The translations under genes were made by a program, and so were the position numbers. This document shows, in pieces, positions 17,573 through 25,126 of a stretch of 64,000 nt of DNA. Position 1 is the first letter of the stretch, and every line of letters begins with the position of its first letter. Source of the stretch: Streptomyces sp. NBC_00258. GTDB taxonomy: Bacteria > Actinomycetota > Actinomycetes > Streptomycetales > Streptomycetaceae. The DNA is taken from contig NZ_CP108081.1 of the NCBI RefSeq assembly GCF_036182465.1, forward strand, positions 7,688,001 through 7,752,000, given 5' to 3'. Under the pieces are notes generated by a model. That model ran no database searches. It saw only the letters and a list, made by a program, of their open reading frames with translations, and had not been told where the DNA came from.

Positions 17573-18373
17573 CTACGCCGACTCGTTCAGCAACCGCGAC
17601 AGATGCTCCCGCCCGGCTCCCAGCAACCCCTCAAGCGGGGCCGCGGCCTCGTACCAGCGCTTCTCGTACTCCCAGCACAGCCAGCCGTCCCAGCCCTCGC
17701 GGGAGAGGAGTTCGACGCACTCGGTGAGGGGGAGGACGCCCGTGCCGAGCGGCAGCGGGGTGGTGTCGTCGGCGGAGGCGATGTCCTTGACCTGGATGTA
17801 GCCGAGGTGGGGGGAGAGCGCGGCGAAAGTGGACGGGGGCTGCTCGCCGCCGAGCCAGGTGTGCATGACGTCCCACAGGGCGCCGGCCTGGCGGTGGCCG
17901 ACGAGGCCGAGGACGCGGATCGCGTCGGCGCCCGTGCGGTGCGAGTCGTGGGTCTCAAGGAGGATCCGTACGCCAAGGTCGGCGGCGTACTCGGCGGCCG
18001 TGCCCAGGCGCCGGGCGGCCGTGGCGTCGGCCTCCTCGGGGCTCTGGTCGGGGCCGCCGCCGGGGAAGACACGGATGAAGGGGGCGCCGAGGTCCCGGGC
18101 CAGTTCGAGGAGCTCGCGGATCTCGGCGATCACGGGGCCGTCGTCTCCCGGCGCCGCGACGCGCGCGTACCCGGCGAGGCCCAGGATCTCGATGCCCGCG
18201 GCCTTGAACTCGGCCGCCACGTCGGCCCGTTCGGTGAGGTCCATGCCGGGGTGGACCGGCTCCTCGGGATGCGTGCGCAGCTCGACGCCGTGATAGCCGT
18301 GCGTGGCGGCGAGGAGCACCACGTCGCTGATCGGGAGTCCGGGAACGCCGAGGGTGGAGAAGGCCAGCTTCAT
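17573..18373 (-). CDS. xylose isomerase-like TIM-barrel sugar phosphate isomerase/epimerase
   Basis: 266 residues from the ATG at 18373 (MKLAFSTLGVPGLPISDVV). Typical AP-endonuclease-2/xylose-isomerase-like barrel: GYHGVELRTH, LGAPFIRVFPGG, GVRILLETHDSHRTG with metal-ligand Glu and His, ALWDVMHTW, LGYIQVKD and GWLCWEYEKRW. This family includes inosose isomerases and dehydratases, hydroxypyruvate isomerases and keto-sugar epimerases; the substrate cannot be deduced. It stands alone between convergent and divergent genes. Confidence 0.85.
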   Translation of the reverse strand: MKLAFSTLGVPGLPISDVVLLAATHGYHGVELRTHPEEPVHPGMDLTERADVAAEFKAAGIEILGLAGYARVAAPGDDGPVIAEIRELLELARDLGAPFIRVFPGGGPDQSPEEADATAARRLGTAAEYAADLGVRILLETHDSHRTGADAIRVLGLVGHRQAGALWDVMHTWLGGEQPPSTFAALSPHLGYIQVKDIASADDTTPLPLGTGVLPLTECVELLSREGWDGWLCWEYEKRWYEAAAPLEGLLGAGREHLSRLLNESA

Positions 18374-18558
18374 GAGTCGGACACTACCCGCCGATCGTCT
18401 TCTGTCACTCCCGCGTGCCGCACGGTTCCGGAGATCGAATCCAGGTGGCGCCTCGAAGCCCTCGACCCATGTACGGCCCATCCGTCTGCCAAGTCCCGGC
18501 AACGGCCGGGCAATGCCCCGACCTGGCATGTCATGGCTTGGCCAACCCCTTTCCACCC

Positions 18559-18580
18559 GTTTCTCACTTGTTCACCGGGT
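18559..18580 (+). promoter_or_regulatory. candidate PHO box (PhoP site)
   Basis: Two adjacent 11-base units, GTTTCTCACTT and GTTCACCGGGT, lie 110-131 bases before the phosphoesterase start. The second has the perfect GTTCACC core of Streptomyces PhoP direct repeats; the first matches 4 of 7 positions. The preceding bases (TTTCCACCC) are a weak third unit. A phosphate-regulon site fits the gene product. The rest of the 18374-18689 gap shows nothing else clear. Confidence 0.45.
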
Positions 18581-18689
18581 GCCCCTGATGTGCCATGCCG
18601 AACCGGGCGGAGAGTGATCGGCGGCCCGCTGCTCTCCGTCACGGGCCCACGCCACTCCGCAGAGCTCATTGGCTCAAGAAGGGGCAATC

Positions 18690-20117
18690 ATGCCCGAGTT
18701 GACTCGTCGTAGACTCCTCGGTTCCGCCGCCGGCGCGGTGGGCGGCGCCGCGGCCCTCACTCTCCTTCCGCCCAGCGTGCAGAAGGCCGTCGCGGCCGGA
18801 CCGCCGCGGCGCGGCTCGCTCCGTGACATCGAGCATGTCGTGATGCTGATGCAGGAGAACCGTTCCTTCGATCACTACTTCGGCACGCTGTCCGGGGTGC
18901 GCGGCTTCGCGGACCCGCACGCGCTGAAGCTCGACAACGGCCGTTCGGTCTTCTACCAGCCCGACGCCGAGAACCCGAAGGGCTATCTGCTGCCCTTCCA
19001 CCTCGACACACGCACGTCGAGCGCGCAGGCGATACCGTCCACCAGCCACGCCTGGTCGGTCCAGCACGAGGCCTGGAACAACGGCAGGATGGACCGCTGG
19101 CTGCCGGCCCACCGCAAGGCGGACGGCGTCAACGGCCCGTACGTGATGGGCTACTACACCCGCGAGGACATCCCCTTCCAGTTCGCCCTCGCCGAGACCT
19201 TCACCATCTGCGACAACTACTACTGCTCGGTGTTCGGCCCGACCTGGCCGAACCGTCTGATGTGGATGACGGGCACGATCGACCCCGGCGGGCAGCAGGG
19301 CGGCCCGATCCTCAGCAACGTGGCGCCGACTCCGTACCGCTGGACGACGTACGCGGAGCGGCTCCAGGCGGCCGGGATCAGCTGGAAGGTGTACCAGCAG
19401 GACGACGACTACGGCTGCAACATGCTGGAGCAGTTCGCGTCCTTCAAGAACGCGCAGCCGGGCTCGGACCTCTACGAGCGCGGCGTACGCCCCCAGCCCG
19501 AGGGCACCTTCGAGGACGACGCCCGCAACGACCGCCTGCCGACGGTCAGTTGGATCATGCCGACGAGCTTCCAGTCCGAGCACCCGGACTATCTGCCGGC
19601 CGCGGGCGCGGACTTCGTGGCATCGAAGATCGAGGCCATCGCCTCCAACCCCAAGGTGTGGCGGAAGACCGCCTTCATCCTCAACTACGACGAGAACGAC
19701 GGCCTGTTCGACCACGTGCCCCCGCCGACTCCCCACGCGGGCACGGCGGACGAGTTCGTCCAGGGCCTGCCGATCGGCGGCGGCTTCCGCGTCCCGGCGA
19801 TAGTCATCTCACCCTGGACAGTGGGCGGTTGGGTGGCATCGGAGGCCTTCGACCACACCTCGGCCCTCCAGTTCCTGGAGAGCTTCACGGGCGTGGAGGA
19901 ACCGAACATCAGCGACTGGCGCCGCGAGACCTTCGGCGACCTCACGTCAGCGTTCCGCTTCTCCAGCACCCGCCCCCGCGCGCCCCGCCTCCCGGACGAC
20001 ACGGCGGAGCAACTGGAACGGGCGAAGGAGGAGGTGGCGACTCTGCCGAAGCCGACGCTTCCTGGCGGCCGCCAGTCTTTCCCGAAGCAGGAGAAAGGGC
20101 GACGCCCGCACGTGTGA
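18690..20117 (+). CDS. Tat-exported phosphoesterase (phospholipase C / acid phosphatase family)
   Basis: 475 residues from ATG 18690, AAGGGG spaced six bases upstream. Twin-arginine leader MPELTRRRLLGSAAGAVGG, cleavage near AVAAG (residue 36). The mature protein opens with DIEHVVMLMQENRSFDHYFGTL, the hallmark metal-binding motif (Glu56, Asn57) of the phosphoesterase family that holds bacterial non-haemolytic phospholipases C and AcpA acid phosphatases. Other family segments: CDNYYCSVFGPTWPNRL, ILNYDENDGLFDHVPPP. It lacks the C-terminal tandem domains of the about 700-residue phospholipases C, so it is the short form. A PHO-box-like element upstream suggests induction by phosphate starvation. 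Confidence 0.9.
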   Translation: MPELTRRRLLGSAAGAVGGAAALTLLPPSVQKAVAAGPPRRGSLRDIEHVVMLMQENRSFDHYFGTLSGVRGFADPHALKLDNGRSVFYQPDAENPKGYLLPFHLDTRTSSAQAIPSTSHAWSVQHEAWNNGRMDRWLPAHRKADGVNGPYVMGYYTREDIPFQFALAETFTICDNYYCSVFGPTWPNRLMWMTGTIDPGGQQGGPILSNVAPTPYRWTTYAERLQAAGISWKVYQQDDDYGCNMLEQFASFKNAQPGSDLYERGVRPQPEGTFEDDARNDRLPTVSWIMPTSFQSEHPDYLPAAGADFVASKIEAIASNPKVWRKTAFILNYDENDGLFDHVPPPTPHAGTADEFVQGLPIGGGFRVPAIVISPWTVGGWVASEAFDHTSALQFLESFTGVEEPNISDWRRETFGDLTSAFRFSSTRPRAPRLPDDTAEQLERAKEEVATLPKPTLPGGRQSFPKQEKGRRPHV

Positions 20118-20167
20118 CTCCGTCGGGGGCAGCTGGTTGGTCGGCTGCGGGCCGGTGGGGGCTGGTC

Positions 20168-20187
20168 GCGCAGTTCCCCGCGCCCCT
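20168..20187. repeat. solo terminal-repeat copy of the interspersed element
   Basis: GCGCAGTTCCCCGCGCCCCT, the 20-base unit that bounds the 213-bp elements elsewhere in this window. It is located between the convergent phosphoesterase and MarR-GNAT genes, preceded by the usual GGTGGGGGCTGGTC. It is followed by GAGGGGGCGCCCCGTC / GGGGCGCCCCC pairs that can fold into a GC-rich hairpin. Confidence 0.75.
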
Positions 20188-20251
20188 GAGGGGGCGCCCC
20201 GTCAGGGGGCGCCCCCACACAACGCCCGGCCAGGTCTCAGCTCAACTCAGC

Positions 20252-21184
20252 TCAGCCGGCGCCGTGCAGATCCAGGCGCCAGTCCTGGCCGTTGAGGTCG
20301 GTGCCGAAGGAGCGGTGGGGCTTTTCGTCGACGAGGACGAAGCCGTGGCGCTGGTAGATGCGACGGGCAGAGGACAGGACGTCATTCGTCCACAGGACCA
20401 TCTCCCGGTAGCCGACGCCGCGGGCGAACTCGACGCAGGCGCCCACCAGTTGATCGCCGATTCCGAGACCGCGCGCGTCCGGTTCGACGAGCAGGAGGCG
20501 CAGCCGGGCGGCGCCGGGTGCCTCGTCACGTACGCACATCACGCAGCCCACCGGACGACCGTCCAGCTCCGCGATCCACACCCGCTCCAGGTGCGGGTCG
20601 TGGTCCTCGGCGAAGTCGGCGACGATCCGGGCGACCAGGCCCTCGTAGTCCGTGTTGAAGCCGTACTCGGACGCATAGAGCGCGGCGTTGCGCTGCACGA
20701 CCCAGCCGAGGTCGCCGGGCCCCGGCTCACGCAGCAGCACGTCCTCCCGACGCGGCGGCCGCCGGCGCGCGTCCGAAAGGATCTCGCGGATGTCCCGCAT
20801 GGCATCGGCGAGCCGCGGCCGGTCCTCCGGAGGCACGGTGGAGAGCAGCGAGCCGACGGCCTCCCGCGAGCGCTCGTTCAGCAGATCGGCGGTCTCCCGG
20901 CCACGGGCCGTGAGCGTGATCCGGCGCCGCCGGGTGTCCTTCTCCGACGGCGCCCGCTCGATCAGCCCGTCCTTCTCGAACTTCGCGAGCAGGCGGCTCA
21001 AGTACCCGGAGTCCAGACAGAGTTCACCGCGGAGGTCGGCCGCGTCCGTACGGGGCGAGTGGGCGAGTTCGTACAGCACACGGGACTCCGTGAGCGTGTA
21101 CGGGGCGTGGAGCTGGCGGCTGTAGTCGAGTGCGCCGATGAGGTTCGTGTAGAAGCGGTTGAAAGCACGGATCTCTTGAATCAT
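20252..21184 (-). CDS. MarR-type regulator fused to GNAT acetyltransferase
   Basis: 310 residues from ATG 21184 (MIQEIRAFNRFYTNLIG). Residues about 1-145 are a winged-helix MarR domain (YTLTESRVLYELAH, DLRGELCLDSGYLSRLLAKFEKDGLIER, DTRRRRITLTARGRE). Residues about 155-305 are a GNAT fold with the acetyl-CoA loop LLVEPDARGLGIGDQLV and the terminal RIYQRHGFV. The MarR-GNAT fusion is a known architecture with unknown small-molecule substrate. Divergent from an aldo/keto reductase. A perfect palindrome at 21242-21254 sits between its start and the divergent promoter and is the likely autoregulatory operator. Confidence 0.9.
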   Translation of the reverse strand: MIQEIRAFNRFYTNLIGALDYSRQLHAPYTLTESRVLYELAHSPRTDAADLRGELCLDSGYLSRLLAKFEKDGLIERAPSEKDTRRRRITLTARGRETADLLNERSREAVGSLLSTVPPEDRPRLADAMRDIREILSDARRRPPRREDVLLREPGPGDLGWVVQRNAALYASEYGFNTDYEGLVARIVADFAEDHDPHLERVWIAELDGRPVGCVMCVRDEAPGAARLRLLLVEPDARGLGIGDQLVGACVEFARGVGYREMVLWTNDVLSSARRIYQRHGFVLVDEKPHRSFGTDLNGQDWRLDLHGAG

Positions 21185-21241
21185 GACGTCCGGCACCTGC
21201 CTTTGACACCTGCCTTGGGGTTCGCACACCGGGCTGGATAG

Positions 21242-21254
21242 CTGACTCAGTCAG
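21242..21254. promoter_or_regulatory. palindromic operator candidate for the MarR-GNAT protein
   Basis: CTGACTCAGTCAG is a perfect 6-1-6 inverted repeat, 58 bases before the MarR-GNAT start and about 93 before the divergent aldo/keto reductase. Sites of this length and position are typical for MarR dimers. The flanking bases GATAG and AGATTAT extend it only weakly. Confidence 0.5.
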
Positions 21255-21346
21255 AGATTATGCCCGCTGTGTCCGCCGCGCGCACGGGTTTTTCCGGTCT
21301 GCGGGCGCTGTTAGCGTGGCCGTTCGATCGAGGGGGAGATTCGTAG

Positions 21347-22183
21347 ATGCCGACGACCACATCGAGCACGTTCCGCATCGGCGGGGACCTGGAGGTGGGG
21401 CGGCTCGGATTCGGGGCCATGCACCTGCCCACCGAGCCGGCCGACGCCCGCGAGGCAGCAATCGCGGTGGCCCGGCGGGCCGTCGAACTCGGAGTGACAC
21501 TGATCGACACGGCGTACATGTACGGCGGGGGAGCCAACGAGGAGCTCCTGGCCGAGGCCCTGTACCCGTACGCGGACGGGCTGCTCGTCACCACCAAGAT
21601 CGGCCTCGAACGGTCGGCGGCCTCGGGCGAGTGGGAACTGAACGGCCGACCGGAGGTTCTGCGGTCCCAGGTCGACAGGGCCCTGCGCCGCCTGCGAGTG
21701 GAGCGCATCGAACTGCTCCAACTGCACCGCATCGACCCGGCGACGCCGCTCGCGGACCAACTCGGCGCGCTGCGGGACCTTCGGGACGAGGGCAAGGTGG
21801 GCAGGATCGGACTGTCCGAGGTCACGGTCGACGAACTCGACCAGGCACGGGCGATCGTCGACATCGCGAGCGTCCAGAACCGCTACAACCTGCTCGACCG
21901 CGAGCATGAGCCGGTGCTGGATGCCTGCGCGGCGGCGGGGATCGCATTCCTGCCGTGGCGGACCGTGGCGTGGGGTTCCTCGGGGGACGAGGCCGAGGTC
22001 GCGGCGGTCGCGGCCGAACTCGACGCCACGCCCACGCAGGTCGCCCTCGCCTGGCTCCTCGGCCACTCACCGGTCGTCCTGCCCATCCCGGGCACGGCCC
22101 GCCTCTCCCACCTGGAGGAGAACATCGCGTCGGCCGGGCTCCACCTCAGCCCGGGCCAACGGGTTCGCTTGGACGCGCTGTAG
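21347..22183 (+). CDS. aldo/keto reductase
   Basis: 278 residues; GAGGGGGAG lies upstream of ATG 21347. The (beta/alpha)8 AKR fold shows VGRLGFGAMHL, catalytic Asp and Tyr in LIDTAYMYGGG, the Lys in VTTKIGLE and the His in LLQLHRIDP, plus late NADPH-binding ALAWLLGHSPVVLPIPGT. It reduces aldehydes or ketones with NADPH; the physiological substrate is unknown. Divergent from the MarR-GNAT gene and probably controlled through the shared palindrome. Confidence 0.92.
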   Translation: MPTTTSSTFRIGGDLEVGRLGFGAMHLPTEPADAREAAIAVARRAVELGVTLIDTAYMYGGGANEELLAEALYPYADGLLVTTKIGLERSAASGEWELNGRPEVLRSQVDRALRRLRVERIELLQLHRIDPATPLADQLGALRDLRDEGKVGRIGLSEVTVDELDQARAIVDIASVQNRYNLLDREHEPVLDACAAAGIAFLPWRTVAWGSSGDEAEVAAVAAELDATPTQVALAWLLGHSPVVLPIPGTARLSHLEENIASAGLHLSPGQRVRLDAL

Positions 22184-22233
22184 TACCTCCACGGGCGGGC
22201 TGAGCCCTGACCGCGGCCCGGCGGGGGCTGACC

Positions 22234-22326
22234 GCGCAGTTCCCCGCGCCCCTGGGGGGTGGGGCCTGCGGTCGTTCGTCGGCTGCCGGCCCGGTGGGGG
22301 CCGATCGCGCAGTTCCCCGCGCCCCT
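22234..22326. repeat. pair of solo terminal repeats next to element copy A
   Basis: Two further copies of GCGCAGTTCCCCGCGCCCCT, at 22234-22253 and 22307-22326, each preceded by a GGGGGCTGACC/GGGGGCCGATC extension. They lie between the aldo/keto reductase stop and the complete element at 22342. The cluster occupies the whole convergent gap 22184-22592, which contains no gene. Confidence 0.75.
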
Positions 22327-22341
22327 AAAAGCCAAAAGACT

Positions 22342-22554
22342 GCGCAGTTCCCCGCGCCCCTGACGGGGCGCGGCCCCACTCGGCGGCAGCCGCCCCCCGG
22401 CGCAAGGGGTCGTGTCGGGGTTTCCGATCGCAGCACGACCTCCCGAGGGCACCCAATCGGCCCGGGATGACACAGCTGCGATCGGATGCCCCGTCGCGGC
22501 CCCGACCCGACGACAGACGGCTGGCGCGTCTTTTAGGGGCGCGGGGAACTGCGC
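22342..22554 (-). repeat. 213-bp inverted-repeat element, copy A
   Basis: Terminal inverted repeats GCGCAGTTCCCCGCGCCCCT at 22342-22361 and its complement at 22535-22554 enclose the invariant 98-bp core 22406-22503. The core folds as 15 (3 mismatches) + 11 perfect pairs (CCGATCGCAGC/GCTGCGATCGG) around a 40-base loop. It lies between convergent genes; minus orientation relative to copies B and D. No protein is encoded. Confidence 0.85.
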
Positions 22555-22592
22555 GACAAGCCACACCCAACCCGCACCCGACGCACCGAGCC

Positions 22593-23645
22593 TCAGGAGT
22601 TCTTGGGCGCGCCAGTAGACCCCCGCACCATCAACTCCCCCCGAATCGTGGCAATCCCCCCAGGCGGCGCCTCCTCCCGCCCCATGGCAATCCGCCCCGC
22701 CCGAGTCCCCGCCTCCGCCAACGGCAACCGCACAGTCGTCAACGCAGGCACCGCATCAATACTGAAGGGAAGATCATCGAACCCCACGACGGACACGTCA
22801 TCCGGAATCCGCAACCCGGAGTCCCGCAGCGCCGCACACGCCCCAAGCGCAACCGTGTCATTCGCAGCGACAACAGCCGTCAACTCCGGATCACGACGCA
22901 GCAGTTCAAGCGTCGCCTCGTACCCGGCCCGCCGGTCGTACCGCCCGTGCACGGTCCGAGCAGGCTCGTCCGGAATGCCGTGCGCCGCAAGCGCGTCCCG
23001 ATGCCCCTCAAGCCGATGCCGAGTCGTCGTCCGCTCCTCCGGCCCCGCGATGTACCCCATCCGCCGATGCCCGAGCTCGATCAGATGCTCGGTGAGCCGC
23101 CGCCCCCCACCCCGATTGTCGAAGGTAAGAGCGACCGCGTCGGTGTCGGCCGGCGCCGGCGGCCGCCCGCACAGCACGACCCGCGTCCCCGCCGCCGCGA
23201 GCTTGCGCAGCTTCGTCGCCACGGCCTCCGCGTGCGCGGTGTTCTCCACGGCCCCACCGGTCAGCACGACCGCCGCGGCCCGCTGACGCTGGAGAAGCGT
23301 GAGGTACGTGAGCTCCCGCTCGGGGGAACCGCCGGTGTTGCACACAACAGCGAGCCGCTCCCCGCCGGCCCGGCCCCCCGGCCCCCCGATCTCGCCCTGG
23401 ATCGCCCCCGCCATGATCCCGAAGAACGGGTCGGCGATGTCGTTGACCAGGATCCCGACCAGGTCGGACGTCGCCGCGGCGAGCGCGCTCGCGGGGCCGT
23501 TCAGTACGTAGTCCAGCTCATCCACGGCCCGCAGCACCCGCTCACGGGTGGAGGCGGCCACGGGATAGTTCCCGTTCAGCACGCGCGACACCGTCGCGGG
23601 CGAGACCTGCGCGCGGGCCGCCACGTCCGCCAGGGTCACCGTCAT
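22593..23645 (-). CDS. LacI-family transcriptional regulator of the adjacent sugar operon
   Basis: 350 residues from ATG 23645, preceded by GGAGGACGAC. The N-terminal HTH is TLADVAARAQVSPATVSRVLNG with hinge helix (VLNGPASALAAATS). The effector domain resembles periplasmic sugar-binding proteins (VGILVNDIADPFFGIMAGAI, YIAGPEERTTTRHRLEGHRD, AVVAANDTVALGACAALRD, VSVVGFDDLPF). It is divergent from a dehydrogenase-DUF993-isomerase operon with a LacI-type palindrome between them, so it most likely represses that operon and itself until a sugar-derived ligand binds. Confidence 0.92.
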   Translation of the reverse strand: MTVTLADVAARAQVSPATVSRVLNGNYPVAASTRERVLRAVDELDYVLNGPASALAAATSDLVGILVNDIADPFFGIMAGAIQGEIGGPGGRAGGERLAVVCNTGGSPERELTYLTLLQRQRAAAVVLTGGAVENTAHAEAVATKLRKLAAAGTRVVLCGRPPAPADTDAVALTFDNRGGGRRLTEHLIELGHRRMGYIAGPEERTTTRHRLEGHRDALAAHGIPDEPARTVHGRYDRRAGYEATLELLRRDPELTAVVAANDTVALGACAALRDSGLRIPDDVSVVGFDDLPFSIDAVPALTTVRLPLAEAGTRAGRIAMGREEAPPGGIATIRGELMVRGSTGAPKNS

Positions 23646-23823
23646 CTTCGTCGTCCTCCGGTCGCGCATCTCGTAGTACGTCTTCGTGCACCGTTCCGGG
23701 CCCCTGCACACATGGGCGCTCAAGCCCCTGCACGCACGGGCGTACGGGCACGGTTCCGTGCAGACCCTATGGCCGAAACCCCCAGTTGTTCGCCCCCTCG
23801 AACAACTCATCCCCGTCACGGTC

Positions 23824-23853
23824 TTGTCCAGACCGCTCCTCAGAGGCTAGCTT
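23824..23853 (+). promoter_or_regulatory. candidate promoter of the dehydrogenase operon
   Basis: TTGTCC, 18 bases, TAGCTT form a housekeeping-sigma-like -35/-10 pair. The LacI palindrome at 23867-23874 falls just downstream, where a bound repressor would block initiation. Confidence 0.35.
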
Positions 23854-23866
23854 CTCTACATATAGA

Positions 23867-23874
23867 AAGCGCTT
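23867..23874. promoter_or_regulatory. LacI-type operator
   Basis: The perfect AAGCGCTT core lies within AGAAAGCGCTTGCT, the typical CG-centred LacI-family palindrome. It sits between the divergent LacI gene and the dehydrogenase operon, about 95 bases before the GTG at 23969. The remainder of the gap shows no gene. Confidence 0.65.
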
Positions 23875-23968
23875 GCTGTGACGCTCACCAGTTCACCAGG
23901 GTGCACCGGACGTACCGGGGTCCACCTGTGGGGCGTACGCGGCGCGGGACGCGTACGAAGGGAATCAC

Positions 23969-25126
23969 GTGACACGCAAGACGGTGCGCATCGCGATGAA
24001 CGGTGTGACGGGACGCATGGGCTACCGCCAGCATCTCGTCCGCTCGATCCTCGCCCTGCGCGAACAGGGCGGTCTCGACCTCGGCGACGGCACCGTGCTG
24101 TGGCCCGAGCCGGTCCTCGTCGGCCGCCGCGAGCACGCCCTGAAGGCGCTCGCGGAGCAGCACGGCCTGGACCCGGAGAACATCTCCACGGACGTCGACG
24201 CGGTCCTCGCCGACCCGACCGTCGAGATCTACTTCGACGCCCAGGTGACCTCGGCCCGAGAGGAGGCGCTCCAGAAGGCGATCGCCGCGGGCAAGCACAT
24301 CTACACCGAGAAGCCGACGGCGACCGGTCTCGACGGCGCCCTGGAGCTGGCCCGCCTGGCCACCGCCGCCGGCATCAAGCACGGCGTGGTCCAGGACAAG
24401 CTCTTCCTCCCGGGCCTGCTCAAGCTGAAGCGGCTCATCGACGGCGGCTTCTTCGGCCGCATCCTCTCCATCCGCGGAGAGTTCGGCTACTGGGTCTTCG
24501 AGGGCGACTGGCAGACGGCCCAGCGCCCGTCCTGGAATTACCGCTCCGAGGACGGCGGTGGCATCGTTGTCGACATGTTCCCGCACTGGGAGTACGTCCT
24601 CCACGAGCTGTTCGGCCGCGTGAAGTCCGTACAGGCCCTGACCGCCACGCACATCCCGCAGCGCTGGGACGAGCAGGACAAGCCGTACGACGCCACGGCC
24701 GACGACGCCGCCTACGGGGTCTTCGAACTCGAAGGCGGAGCCATCGCCCAGATCAACTCCTCCTGGGCCGTCCGCGTCAACCGCGACGAACTCGTCGAGT
24801 TCCAGGTCGACGGCACCGAGGGATCGGCCGTCGCCGGGCTGCGCAACTGCCGTGTCCAGCACCGCAGTTCGACGCCCAAGCCGGTCTGGAACCCCGACAT
24901 CCCGGCCACCTACTCCTTCCGCGACCAGTGGCAGGAGATCCCCGACAACGCCGAGTTCGACAACGGCTTCAAGGCCCAGTGGGAGCTCTTCCTCAAGCAC
25001 GTCTACGCCGACGCGCCCTACCACTGGGACCTGCTGGCCGGCGCCCGCGGCGTCCAGCTCGCCGAACTGGGCCTGAAGTCCTCGGCCGAGGGCCGCCGTT
25101 TCGACGTACCGGAGATCGCGCTGTGA
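23969..25126 (+). CDS. Gfo/Idh/MocA-family oxidoreductase
   Basis: 385 residues from GTG 23969 with GAAGGGAA upstream. N-terminal nucleotide-binding fold (VRIAMNGVTGRMGYRQHLV), then the family's catalytic EKP motif in HIYTEKPTATG and a C-terminal alpha/beta substrate domain (HGVVQDKLFLPGLLKLK, GGGIVVDMFPHWEYVL). These enzymes oxidise or reduce sugar hydroxyls with NAD(P), often at C3. It is the first gene of a coupled operon: its stop overlaps the next GTG by four bases. Controlled by the divergent LacI protein. Confidence 0.9.
   Translation: MTRKTVRIAMNGVTGRMGYRQHLVRSILALREQGGLDLGDGTVLWPEPVLVGRREHALKALAEQHGLDPENISTDVDAVLADPTVEIYFDAQVTSAREEALQKAIAAGKHIYTEKPTATGLDGALELARLATAAGIKHGVVQDKLFLPGLLKLKRLIDGGFFGRILSIRGEFGYWVFEGDWQTAQRPSWNYRSEDGGGIVVDMFPHWEYVLHELFGRVKSVQALTATHIPQRWDEQDKPYDATADDAAYGVFELEGGAIAQINSSWAVRVNRDELVEFQVDGTEGSAVAGLRNCRVQHRSSTPKPVWNPDIPATYSFRDQWQEIPDNAEFDNGFKAQWELFLKHVYADAPYHWDLLAGARGVQLAELGLKSSAEGRRFDVPEIAL

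Noticed and set aside
22412..22618. Open frames repeated in all four elements (e.g. the frame giving AIGNPDTTPCAGG)
   Set aside because: The shared peptides follow from the DNA repeat; loop substitutions and the element ends do not respect a reading frame, so they are not a protein family.
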